The notes: generated by a model not told the origin, from the letters alone. DNA of 18,579 nt from Firmicutes bacterium UBA1422 (GCA_002304835.1 DBPK01000024.1:1-18579), one strand, 5' to 3'. Shown: positions 1-7,143, numbered from the stretch's first letter. Numbers and translations: made by a program.

Positions 1-24
1 TCTAACCATCTGAACTACCGGACC
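1..24 (-). tRNA. tRNA-Asp, 5' part only (runs off the window)
   Basis: Read on the minus strand this gives GGTCCGGTAGTTCAGATGG followed by TTAGA. That is the acceptor 5' strand, the D-stem and most of the D-loop of a tRNA. The acceptor sequence GGTCCGG plus TAGTTCAG matches tRNA-Asp of Firmicutes as I recall it. The anticodon lies outside the window, so the amino acid is inferred from the acceptor and D-arm alone. Only 8 nt separate it from the CCA end of the upstream tRNA-Val, so both are almost certainly processed from one transcript. Confidence 0.75.
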
Positions 25-32
25 ATTTATTG

Positions 33-108
33 TGGTGGGCGCTATAGGGATCGAACCTATGACCCCCTGCTTGTAAGGCAGGTGCTCTCCCAGCTGAGCT
101 AAGCGCCC
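33..108 (-). tRNA. tRNA-Val (anticodon TAC)
   Basis: This is a complete 76-nt tRNA on the minus strand with an encoded CCA end. The acceptor stem GGGCGCT pairs with AGCGCCC. The D-arm contains AGCTCAGCTGGGAGAGC. The anticodon stem is CCTGC/GCAGG around the loop CTTACAA, giving anticodon TAC, which reads GUA and other GUN valine codons. The T-arm contains GGTTCGATCC. It lies just downstream of a near-consensus promoter and leads into the partial tRNA-Asp, so it is the first visible gene of a tRNA operon. Confidence 0.96.
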
Positions 109-144
109 TCCTCATGTCCAAAAAACTGCTTGACGCACTTACAT

Positions 145-173
145 AATATACAGTATCTACTGTTTACTGTCAA
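145..173 (-). promoter_or_regulatory. Sigma-A-type promoter of the tRNA operon
   Basis: On the minus strand TTGACA (168-173) and TATATT (145-150) are separated by exactly 17 bp, with only one mismatch to the two consensus hexamers. The predicted start site is about 30 nt upstream of tRNA-Val. The sequence between the hexamers is not random; it carries a dyad, listed separately. Confidence 0.85.
150..170. promoter_or_regulatory. Operator-like dyad inside the tRNA promoter spacer
   Basis: The plus strand shows ACAGTA (150-155), TC, then TACTGT (158-163), a perfect 6-bp inverted repeat, followed one base later by another TACTGT (165-170). The element fills the spacer between the -10 and -35 hexamers and touches both. 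A protein bound here would block RNA polymerase, so a repressor site is a reasonable inference, but I know of no regulator that matches it. Chance or a structural role is possible. Confidence 0.4.
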
Positions 174-202
174 GTGTTTTCGGCACTTATAATACTATTT
201 TT

Positions 203-820
203 TCAGCATTTTATGAGCCTTTCGGACACCACTTCTGCACTGCCCGAAGTAATGCCCTCAAGGAGGTTTTTTATTTTTTCTTTTTTTTCTGAAGGGGCAA
301 GCAGGACCGCTGTTATTTTTTCTTTATATTCTATGTTTTCAATGCTGAAATCTTCAGTATCAGCAGCATTTTTAAGGCCGGATAGGAATGTGTAATCGAT
401 TTTCACGGTAATTTCAGCCATTTCCGAGACTTCCCGGACGGTGGCCTTTTCAAGGGCAAGTTTCACAGTCCCCGTATATGCCCTTACAAGTCCCCCCGTT
501 CCCAGTTTCACTCCTCCGAAATATCTGGTGACCACAACGGCAACATTTGTTATACCTTCCCGGACCAGCATGTGAAGTATCGGTGCGCCCGAAGTTCCCT
601 GGGGCTCTCCGTCATCACTTGCCCACTGCGTCTGGAATTTGTCTCCCAGAACCATGACAGGGACATTGTGAGTTGCATCTCTGTTCTCTTTTTTTATTTC
701 ACCAATAAAATCATCTGCTTCTTTTTTTGATGATACAGGCTTTATCATGGCTGTAAATTTTGATTTTTCTATTGTCTGCCGGGCGCTTGCCTCCCTGGCC
801 ACTGTTTTATATAATTTCAT
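203..820 (-). CDS. yigZ: YigZ/IMPACT family protein
   Basis: This 205-residue protein belongs to the YigZ/IMPACT (UPF0029) family. The family signatures are clear: DATHN near residues 48-52, SDDGEPQGTSGAPIL at 68-82, and a VVVTRYFGG.KLGTGGLVRAY block at about 96-115. The C-terminal half (about 130-205) corresponds to the small ferredoxin-like domain seen in YigZ. Eukaryotic IMPACT binds the Gcn1 translation-stress machinery; the bacterial role is not settled and is usually given as RNA or nucleotide binding. The ATG lies inside the end of hflX (14-bp overlap), so the two are co-transcribed and probably translationally coupled. An AGGG sequence about 9 nt upstream can act as ribosome binding site. 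No intrinsic terminator is visible between its stop codon and the tRNA promoter. Confidence 0.92.
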   Translation of the reverse strand: MKLYKTVAREASARQTIEKSKFTAMIKPVSSKKEADDFIGEIKKENRDATHNVPVMVLGDKFQTQWASDDGEPQGTSGAPILHMLVREGITNVAVVVTRYFGGVKLGTGGLVRAYTGTVKLALEKATVREVSEMAEITVKIDYTFLSGLKNAADTEDFSIENIEYKEKITAVLLAPSEKKEKIKNLLEGITSGSAEVVSERLIKC

Positions 821-2087
821 ATTCCTTCACCCTGTGATAATCTTTTTGAGGTATCTGTGCTTTCACTCTTATGCCTTCCTCCATATACTCTTTGGTTTTT
901 ACAGTTCCTATTTCACATATATATGAAAAAAGCTCACCATTACTGTAGGGTATAAGAAGAGAAATATCTATCCTGTCTGCGAATATCCTGCTTTGTATCA
1001 TTTTCATCAGTGTTTCCATATTGTATCCGGTCTCTGCGGACACCGCAACAGAAGAGCTGCCGTAAACAGGTATCTCATTCCCCGAAACCATATCAGCTTT
1101 ATTATATACTGTTATTTTTTCTTTATGTCCCGCCCCTATCTCTTCCAGAACTTTTTTTGTTACTTCATTGTGAAAATCCTGATCCCGGCATGTGAGATCC
1201 GTGACCTGAAGAAGAAGATCCGCATGTACCGCTTCTTCCAAAGTGGCTTTAAAGGCATCTAGAAACATATGGGGGAGTTCACTTACGAACCCTACTGTAT
1301 CCACCAGGATAAAGGTTTTGCCGTCTTTTAGCTTTATACTTCTGTGCTGTGTGTCAAGGCTGGCGAAAAGCATGTCTTCAGAGGCAACCGACTTTTCTTC
1401 TTTCTCTGTCATCTCAAGCATCCTGTTCATAAGTGCGGATTTCCCGGAGTTTGTATAGCCCACCAATGCAACCACAGGTATCCGGGATCTTTTTCTTTTT
1501 GAATTCTGGGCCTCTCTGCTTGTTTTGATGTGGATCAGTTCTTTTTTTATATCATTTATCCTTTTATTTATATGCCTTCGATCTGTTTCAAGTTTCTTTT
1601 CTCCCGGACCCCTGGTACCTATGCCTCCGCCCAGTCTTGAAAGGGATTTTCCGAATCCCGTTAATCTGGGCAGTCTGTATTTGAGCTGCGCCAGTTCCAC
1701 CTGAAGCCGGCCTTCCTTAGAAAGGGCTCGCATGGCGAATATATCGAGAATAAGTATGGTCCTGTCTATGACTCTTCTGCCCAAAGCATTCTCCAGATTG
1801 CGTATCTGTGCTCCGTTAAGTTCTTCATTGAATATGACAGTGTCCAGCTCCATATTTTCGCATATTTCGGCCAGTTCAAGGACCTTGCCGGCTCCTATCA
1901 GCGTTGCAGGATTCATTTTCTCTGTTTTTTGTATCATTCGTCCTGCAACATGGGCTCCGGCGGCTTCTGCCAGGCCGGCCAGTTCTTCCATGGAATAGGA
2001 TATATCCCTGTTTCTTTGTATGCCTACTATGACCGCCCTGCACTCTTCACTGCTTATTATTTTGTTTTCATCATCTATTCTGAACAT
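807..2087 (-). CDS. hflX: GTPase HflX
   Basis: This 426-residue protein is a ribosome-associated GTPase that in other bacteria splits stalled or hibernating 70S ribosomes after stress. An N-terminal HflX domain (about 1-200) contains the conserved glycine-rich GGGIGTRGPGE segment at 153-163 and a basic helical linker. The G domain follows, with G1 GYTNSGKS (210-217), G3 DTVGF (263-267) and G4 NKAD (329-332). Length fits the family. The first ATG gives a normal HflX N-terminus, but no Shine-Dalgarno sequence precedes it, whereas neighbouring genes have strong ones. A promoter-like sequence places the start of transcription almost on the ATG, so the message may be leaderless. hflX overlaps yigZ downstream and is separated from codY by a terminator. 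Confidence 0.96.
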   Translation of the reverse strand: MFRIDDENKIISSEECRAVIVGIQRNRDISYSMEELAGLAEAAGAHVAGRMIQKTEKMNPATLIGAGKVLELAEICENMELDTVIFNEELNGAQIRNLENALGRRVIDRTILILDIFAMRALSKEGRLQVELAQLKYRLPRLTGFGKSLSRLGGGIGTRGPGEKKLETDRRHINKRINDIKKELIHIKTSREAQNSKRKRSRIPVVALVGYTNSGKSALMNRMLEMTEKEEKSVASEDMLFASLDTQHRSIKLKDGKTFILVDTVGFVSELPHMFLDAFKATLEEAVHADLLLQVTDLTCRDQDFHNEVTKKVLEEIGAGHKEKITVYNKADMVSGNEIPVYGSSSVAVSAETGYNMETLMKMIQSRIFADRIDISLLIPYSNGELFSYICEIGTVKTKEYMEEGIRVKAQIPQKDYHRVKEYEII

Positions 2088-2093
2088 ATAATT

Positions 2094-2122
2094 ATTTTAA
2101 CATAAAAAAACGCCCCGGACAA
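2094..2122 (-). promoter_or_regulatory. Possible hflX promoter overlapping the codY terminator
   Basis: On the minus strand TTGTCC (2117-2122) and TAAAAT (2094-2099) are 17 bp apart, with 4/6 and 5/6 matches to consensus. The -35 lies in the right-hand arm of the codY terminator. Only 6 nt separate the -10 from the hflX ATG, so transcription would start at or very near the start codon. The alternative is that hflX is fed by readthrough of the terminator. Confidence 0.4.
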
Positions 2123-2139
2123 AAGTCCGGAGCGTTTTT
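2104..2139 (-). terminator. Rho-independent terminator of codY
   Basis: Read on the minus strand, CGCTCCGGAC and GTCCGGGGCG form a 10-bp stem with one non-Watson-Crick (G-T) position and a TTTT loop, followed by a run of seven T. It begins 5 nt after the codY stop codon. An A-run on the other side extends the stem and would let it work weakly in the opposite direction too, but nothing is transcribed from that side. Confidence 0.92.
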
Positions 2140-2143
2140 GTTT

Positions 2144-2923
2144 TTAATTGTTTAATTTCTCCAACTGCTGATAGAATTTGCGGTTGAGTACTTTTATGTG
2201 AGTTCCCTTCATTCCCAGGGATTTTGACTCTATTATTCCTGCGCTTTCCAGTTTTCTCAAGGCGTTTACAATGACTGATCTTGTTATTCTGGAACGATCT
2301 GCGATCTTGCTGGCAACAAGTATCCCTTCTCCGTTTTTAAGCTCCTCAAAAATCTTCTGTACCGCTTCACTCTCCGAATATGAAAGGGTGCTTATGGCCA
2401 TTTTTACGATCTCTTCATTTCGTTCTTCTTCTTCATTCTCCAGGGCCTTTCTTCTATTGATCTCAAGTCCCACCACCGTTGCACCGAACTCTCCCAGTAC
2501 CAGATCTTCATCACTGAATTCCGGAGAATATCTTGTTAAGACCAGTGTCCCCAATCTTTCTTCTCCTCCGATTATGGGAATGAAGGTGTGGTATTTTTCC
2601 TGAGTATTATAATCATACTTGAATATTTTAAGTACTTCATCTCCCCTTAGATTGGCTTCGGTCTTTACTATTTCCATCATTGCTTCTGTATATTCATTGG
2701 GAAGCTTCTCTATGCCAGTCTCCGGATCTTCTATGGTAGAGCTGTCCGCTTCTATTTTATAATGAACGCCTATTATCTTGCCTCTGGCATTTACAAGGTA
2801 TACATTGGCATCAGAAAGATCACTTAATATCTCGCACAATTCACCGAATGAAAACTTGCCTTTTGGTGCTTCCTGAAGGACCCAGTTGAGCTTACGTACT
2901 TTTGTTAATATCTCGTTTTCCAT
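2144..2923 (-). CDS. codY: GTP-sensing global repressor CodY
   Basis: At 259 residues this has the full family length. CodY is a dimeric DNA-binding regulator that in Bacillus and relatives represses amino-acid and stationary-phase genes when GTP and branched-chain amino acids are plentiful. The N-terminal GAF-type effector domain (about 1-155) is recognisable by PIIGG.ERLGTL.L.R and GEFGATVVGLEI. The C-terminal winged helix (about 195-255) with ASKIADRSRITRSVIVNA, LRKLESAGIIES and the wing SLGMKGTHIKVLN is almost identical to that of B. subtilis. The loop between residues about 55 and 75, where B. subtilis has the ligand-contacting Arg61, looks different and has no arginine. The start is supported by AGGAGTG at 2931-2937. 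It has its own promoter downstream of hslU and a strong terminator. Confidence 0.97.
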   Translation of the reverse strand: MENEILTKVRKLNWVLQEAPKGKFSFGELCEILSDLSDANVYLVNARGKIIGVHYKIEADSSTIEDPETGIEKLPNEYTEAMMEIVKTEANLRGDEVLKIFKYDYNTQEKYHTFIPIIGGEERLGTLVLTRYSPEFSDEDLVLGEFGATVVGLEINRRKALENEEEERNEEIVKMAISTLSYSESEAVQKIFEELKNGEGILVASKIADRSRITRSVIVNALRKLESAGIIESKSLGMKGTHIKVLNRKFYQQLEKLNN

Positions 2924-2972
2924 TTTATGACACTCCTGTTATGTTTATATGAATATTTTTAACCACTTATAC

Positions 2973-3001
2973 ATTATATATACTCCAGGAAGTCCTTGCA
3001 A
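2973..3001 (-). promoter_or_regulatory. codY promoter
   Basis: On the minus strand TTGCAA (2996-3001) and a perfect TATAAT (2973-2978) are 17 bp apart. The start site would fall about 43 nt upstream of the codY ATG, followed by the AGGAGTG ribosome binding site. It occupies the 112-bp gap between hslU and codY, so codY can be transcribed apart from topA-hslVU. Confidence 0.75.
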
Positions 3002-3004
3002 CTG

Positions 3005-3019
3005 ATTTTTTTGAATTTT
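3005..3019 (-). promoter_or_regulatory. Weak CodY-box-like sequence upstream of codY
   Basis: The minus-strand 15-mer AAAATTCAAAAAAAT matches 11 of 15 positions of the known CodY consensus AATTTTCWGAAAATT and abuts the -35 hexamer of the codY promoter. In AT-rich intergenic DNA four mismatches can easily occur by chance, so this is only a candidate autoregulatory site. Confidence 0.2.
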
Positions 3020-3035
3020 TATAACATTTCAACAA

Positions 3036-4481
3036 TTACAGTATGTACCTGTCCAAATCTTCCGGATGTATCTTTTCAATGAATTTCTCTTTTACATACT
3101 CGGCATCTATCACGATTTTTTCTTCTTCCATCTCGGGGATGTTGAATGAAATATCTTCAAGAAGCTTCTCAAGTATGGTATGAAGCCTTCTTGCACCTAT
3201 GTTCTCCGTCTGTTCATTCATAAGAAAAGCCATACGTGCGATCTCTTTTATTGCATCATCGGAAAATTCGATCTTTATTCCCTCTGTTTCAAGAAGAGCC
3301 TTGTGCTGTTTTGTAAGGGCATTTTCAGGTATTGTGAGTATCTTAAGAAGAGTTTCTTCTGTAAGATTCTCCAGCTCCACTCTTATGGGGAAACGTCCCT
3401 GCAGCTCAGGAATAAGGTCAGTTGGTTTTGCCGTATGGAAAGCACCTGATCCTATGAAAAGAACATGATCTGTCTTTACCGGACCGTATTTTGTATTTAC
3501 CACACTGCCTTCAACTATGGGCAGAATATCTCTTTGTACTCCCTCTCTGGAAACGTCCGCTCCGGATCTGTAACTTGAACCTGAGGCTATTTTGTCTATT
3601 TCATCGATAAAAACTATGCCGTTCTGTTCAGCGCTTTCGAGGGCCTCTTCAGTGACCTGATCCATGTCGATTAGATTCTGGGCTTCTTCTTCTCTTAATA
3701 TCTTTCGGGCATCCTTGACCTTTACTTTCTTTGTTTTTTTCTTTTGGGGCATCATATCTCCGAAAATATTGCCGATGGCTATACTCATGCCTTCCTGGCT
3801 CATATCAAGCTGATTGCCCTTGGGGACATCGTTGACCTGTATTTCTATATACTGTTCTTCCAGTTTTCCGTCCTTAAGCTGCTGCCTGACCTGCTCTCTG
3901 GCCATTTCAATGTCCTGAGCCGTACTTTTGTTTTCTTCATCACCCTTTTTTGCCTGCTGTTCTTCATACTGCTGCTTCTGGCTCTGATACCCTCCGCTGT
4001 TCAATATGAAATCAAAAGGGCCTCCGGCTCCCTGGGTCTTTCCGCTTTTTTTGTTTCCGGGGATTATAGCTTCTATTATTTTTTCTTCCGCCATTTCTTC
4101 TGCGATGGCATATTTTTCTTCAAGCCGGTTTTGTTTCGTTATCCTTATGGATGCCTCAACAAGATCTCTTATCATAGAATCAACATCACGGCCCACATAC
4201 CCTACCTCGGTAAATTTAGTCGCTTCTACCTTCACGAAGGGGGCATCCATCAGTTTGGCAAGTCTTCTTGCTATTTCAGTTTTGCCGCATCCGGTGGGTC
4301 CCATCATAAGTATATTCTTGGGAGTGATCTCTTCCATAAGTTCTTCCGGCAGAAGGCTCCTTCTGTATCTGTTCCTAAGGGCGATAGCCACAGATTTTTT
4401 TGCTTCATCCTGTCCTATTATATATTTGTCAAGTTCCGCAACGATCTCCTTGGGAGTCATGTAGTATAATTTGTTTCCCAT
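3036..4481 (-). CDS. hslU: ATP-dependent protease ATPase subunit HslU (ClpY)
   Basis: This 481-residue AAA+ unfoldase docks on HslV and feeds it unfolded substrate. It has the N-terminal TPKEIVAELDKYIIGQDEAK motif, Walker A GPTGCGKT at 61-68, the GYVG pore loop at 94-97, Walker B IVFIDEID with Asp293/Glu294, and the arginine-containing ENIGARRLHTILE segment. It ends in LDRYIL, the conserved tail that inserts into HslV to activate it. The intermediate (I) domain, about 110-255, carries a Gln/Lys/Glu-rich stretch around 140-190, which explains a length above E. coli HslU (443) and close to Bacillus ClpY. An AAGGAGG site overlapping the hslV stop codon precedes the ATG by 7 nt, indicating tight coupling. 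No terminator separates it from codY. Confidence 0.97.
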   Translation of the reverse strand: MGNKLYYMTPKEIVAELDKYIIGQDEAKKSVAIALRNRYRRSLLPEELMEEITPKNILMMGPTGCGKTEIARRLAKLMDAPFVKVEATKFTEVGYVGRDVDSMIRDLVEASIRITKQNRLEEKYAIAEEMAEEKIIEAIIPGNKKSGKTQGAGGPFDFILNSGGYQSQKQQYEEQQAKKGDEENKSTAQDIEMAREQVRQQLKDGKLEEQYIEIQVNDVPKGNQLDMSQEGMSIAIGNIFGDMMPQKKKTKKVKVKDARKILREEEAQNLIDMDQVTEEALESAEQNGIVFIDEIDKIASGSSYRSGADVSREGVQRDILPIVEGSVVNTKYGPVKTDHVLFIGSGAFHTAKPTDLIPELQGRFPIRVELENLTEETLLKILTIPENALTKQHKALLETEGIKIEFSDDAIKEIARMAFLMNEQTENIGARRLHTILEKLLEDISFNIPEMEEEKIVIDAEYVKEKFIEKIHPEDLDRYIL

Positions 4482-4492
4482 TTCTGTCCTCC

Positions 4493-5032
4493 TTACAGTT
4501 TCTCGACTGTTATATTATCATTGGTGTATACGCAAATAGAAGAGGCTATCCTTAAGGATTCTTTTACGATCTCTTCAGCATTTTTTTCAGTGTGATTAAA
4601 AAGAGCATTTGCGGCCGCATAGGCATAATTCCCGCCTGAACCTATGGCAATGAAGTCCTGATCCGGTTCTATAACTTCTCCGTTTCCGGATATCAAAAGC
4701 ATGGCTTCTTTATCTGCAACTATCATCAGTGCCTCAAGATTTCTCATCATCTTGTCCGTACGCCACAGCTGAGCCAGAGCCACAGCTGCACGCTTAAGGT
4801 TACCTCCGTGCTCTTCAAGTTTCTCTTCGAATTTCTCCCTTAAGGAAAAAGCATCGGCCACGGAACCGGCAAAGCCCACAAGAACAGAGTTTTTATATAT
4901 TTTCTGTACTTTTTTTGCTCCCATTTTCATGACAGCTGTTTCTCCCATGGTGACTTGACCATCGCCTCCAATACATATATCGTCCTTGTCTCTTCTTACT
5001 GCAACAATGGTTGTTGCACGAAATTCTACCAT
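4493..5032 (-). CDS. hslV: ATP-dependent protease peptidase subunit HslV (ClpQ)
   Basis: This 179-residue peptidase of the proteasome-like HslUV complex is an N-terminal nucleophile hydrolase. The start is placed at 5032 because GGAGGTG lies 7 nt upstream (5040-5046) and the protein then begins MVEFRATTIVAVRR. A longer reading from 5068 would overlap the end of topA, has no such site and adds unlike sequence. Removing the first six residues would expose TTIVAVRR with Thr7 as the catalytic residue. DGQVTMG, the KKV lysine near 41 and GFAGSVADAF are conserved, as is IAIGSGGNYA. B. subtilis ClpQ retains a short leader and is reported to use an N-terminal Ser; that Ser is absent here. It lies 17 nt after topA and 11 nt before hslU. 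Confidence 0.97.
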   Translation of the reverse strand: MVEFRATTIVAVRRDKDDICIGGDGQVTMGETAVMKMGAKKVQKIYKNSVLVGFAGSVADAFSLREKFEEKLEEHGGNLKRAAVALAQLWRTDKMMRNLEALMIVADKEAMLLISGNGEVIEPDQDFIAIGSGGNYAYAAANALFNHTEKNAEEIVKESLRIASSICVYTNDNITVEKL

Positions 5033-5049
5033 TATATAACACCTCCATA

Positions 5050-7101
5050 CTACTCTTTGTAGTCGCATTCACTGTTTGAACAAGCATATTTTGGATCCTT
5101 GCTTTTCTTTTCCACCAAGTATGCCCCGCATTTCGGGCATTTTTTTTCTATGGGCTTATTCCAGTATAATTCATTGCAATTGGGATATCCACTACATCCG
5201 TAGAAAATTTTGCCTTTTTTGCTTTTTCTCTGGACTATATCCTTGCCACACCTGGAACATGGGACTCCTGTGGTCTTTAGTATCTGTTTTGTGTTTTTGC
5301 ATTCCGGATATCCGCTGCAGGCCATAAAATCACCGAACCTTCCATGCTTTATAACCATATGTCTGCCGCATTTTTCACAGACCTCATCGGTTTTTATATC
5401 TTCTATTTCGACTTTTTCAATATTATTATCTGCATGTTCCAGATCTTTTTTGAAGTCCGCATAAAAATCTCTTATGATTTCTTTCCAGTCGGTATCTCTT
5501 ATTTCCACATCATCTAAACGGTCTTCCATTTCCGCAGTAAAATTCAAGTCGACTATATTTTTGAAATACTCATTCATCATCTGATTGACCAGTTCCCCAA
5601 GATCAGTCGGAACAAGCAACTTCTTCTCTCTTATTATATATTTTCTTTCTGTAAGGGTCCCTATTATGGGTGCATAGGTGCTGGGCCTCCCTATATTTCT
5701 TTCTTCCAGCTCCTTCACAAGCGATGCCTCTGTGAATCTGGCCGGCGGCTGTGTGAAATTCTGATCCGCCAGTATATCTTCTGCATCAAGGGTTTCGCCC
5801 TTTTCTAAATGAGGAAGCATTTTTTCATCTTCCTTTCCGGGAGAATATACTTTCAGGAATCCATCGAATTTTAGTTTTGAACCTGTGGCTCTGAACATAT
5901 ATCCGCTGTTTTCTATATCCGCAGAAACTCCGTAATAAATAGCCGGCTTCATCTGGCTTGCCACGAATCTGCTCCAGATAAGTCTGTAGAGATTGTACTG
6001 ATCCTTGTTGAGAGAATCCTTGATTTTCTCAGGATCAAGTTCTATGCTGCTTGGCCTTATGGCTTCATGAGCATCCTGGACTTCTTTTTTCTTGTTTGAG
6101 AAAAAGTTGTCTGAATGATATTCCGGTCCGAATCTTTCATTTATATATGTTTTTGCTGCTTCTTTTGCTTCCTGGGATATTCGTACCGAATCTGTTCTTA
6201 TATATGTGACCAGTCCTGCTGTACCGTCGCCTTTTATCATTATCCCCTCATAAAGCTGCTGTGCGATCTGCATGGTTTTTTTTGCCGTGAAGTTTAATTT
6301 TGCCGATGCTTCCTGCTGAAGGCTGCTGGTGGTGAAGGGTGCATAGGGTTTTCTTTGTCTTTCTTTTTCTTCTACGGTTTCCACCGTGAAGACATTCCCT
6401 TTTATGGCCGAAAGCACCCGGTCCGTATCTTCTTCTTTTGACAGGGCTATTTTTTGTCCCATGTACTGATGAAGTTTTGCCGAAAATTCCTTCTGCTTCC
6501 TGAAAAGAGCCGTTACGGTCCAGTACTCCTCCGGCACGAAGGCTTTGATTTCGGCCTCCTTGTCACATATCATAGAAAGGGCTGCCGACTGGACTCTTCC
6601 CGCAGAAAGGCCTCTTCTTATCTTTCTCCATAAAAGAGGACTTATTGAATAGCCCACCAGTCTGTCAAGCACTCTTCTGGCCTGCTGGGCATCAACAAGT
6701 TTTATGTCCACAAGTCTGGGATTTTTTACTGCTTCTTTTATTGCTTTTTTTGTTATCTCATTAAATACTATCCTGCAGGGCTCTTTATTATCTATGCCCA
6801 GCAGAAACTGGAGATGCCATGATATCGCTTCTCCCTCTCTGTCCGGGTCAGTTGCCAGATATATCCTGTCCGACTTCTTCGCCTCTTTTTTGAGTTCTTT
6901 TATAAGGGATCCCCTGCCCCTTATCGAAATGTATTCCGGCTCAAAATCATTTTCGATATTGATGCCCAGCTTGCTTCTGGGCAGATCCCTCAAATGTCCC
7001 GAGGAAGCCACCACTTTATATCTGCTCCCGAGAAATTTGCCTATTGTTTTGGCCTTTGAAGGCGATTCAACGATAACTAAATGTTTTTTTGCTGCAGCCA
7101 T
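5050..7101 (-). CDS. topA: DNA topoisomerase I (type IA)
   Basis: This 683-residue enzyme relaxes negative supercoils through a 5'-phosphotyrosine intermediate. The TOPRIM domain begins at HLVIVESPSKAKTI (7-20) and holds the acidic TDPDREGE motif at 84-91. GRVQSAAL follows at 168-175. The active-site tyrosine is Tyr300 in GLVTYIRTDS, and the NIGRPSTYAPII motif marks the later core domain. The C-terminus holds three four-cysteine zinc fingers: CEKCG...CSGYPEC, CSRCG...CSGYPNC and CPKCG...CSNSEC, the usual bacterial tail for single-stranded DNA binding. AAAGGGAG (7107-7114) lies upstream of the ATG. topA follows dprA by 60 nt with its own promoter between, and leads into hslV with 17 nt between them. 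In Bacillus, trmFO and codV stand between topA and clpQ; here they are missing. Confidence 0.97.
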   Translation of the reverse strand: MAAAKKHLVIVESPSKAKTIGKFLGSRYKVVASSGHLRDLPRSKLGINIENDFEPEYISIRGRGSLIKELKKEAKKSDRIYLATDPDREGEAISWHLQFLLGIDNKEPCRIVFNEITKKAIKEAVKNPRLVDIKLVDAQQARRVLDRLVGYSISPLLWRKIRRGLSAGRVQSAALSMICDKEAEIKAFVPEEYWTVTALFRKQKEFSAKLHQYMGQKIALSKEEDTDRVLSAIKGNVFTVETVEEKERQRKPYAPFTTSSLQQEASAKLNFTAKKTMQIAQQLYEGIMIKGDGTAGLVTYIRTDSVRISQEAKEAAKTYINERFGPEYHSDNFFSNKKKEVQDAHEAIRPSSIELDPEKIKDSLNKDQYNLYRLIWSRFVASQMKPAIYYGVSADIENSGYMFRATGSKLKFDGFLKVYSPGKEDEKMLPHLEKGETLDAEDILADQNFTQPPARFTEASLVKELEERNIGRPSTYAPIIGTLTERKYIIREKKLLVPTDLGELVNQMMNEYFKNIVDLNFTAEMEDRLDDVEIRDTDWKEIIRDFYADFKKDLEHADNNIEKVEIEDIKTDEVCEKCGRHMVIKHGRFGDFMACSGYPECKNTKQILKTTGVPCSRCGKDIVQRKSKKGKIFYGCSGYPNCNELYWNKPIEKKCPKCGAYLVEKKSKDPKYACSNSECDYKE

Positions 7102-7143
7102 ATTAACTCCCTTTAGAATTATCCAAATACTTTACAAAAAATG

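Noticed and set aside
172..188. AAGTG-N7-CACTT inverted repeat downstream of yigZ as a terminator
   Set aside because: The stem is only 5 bp, AT-rich, has no T-run, and overlaps the -35 of the tRNA promoter.
2940..2962. Second CodY-box-like sequence in the codY leader (around AATATTCATATAAAC)
   Set aside because: It has five or more mismatches to the consensus in AT-rich DNA, which is not better than chance.
3744..4469. Plus-strand 241-codon open frame opposite hslU
   Set aside because: It is Phe-, Ser- and Leu-rich, as expected for the antisense of a gene rich in Glu and Lys codons, lacks a start context and lies wholly within a certain hslU.
5033..5068. Longer hslV start at 5068
   Set aside because: The 12 extra residues overlap topA and resemble no HslV leader, whereas 5032 has GGAGGTG at ideal spacing and a normal N-terminus.
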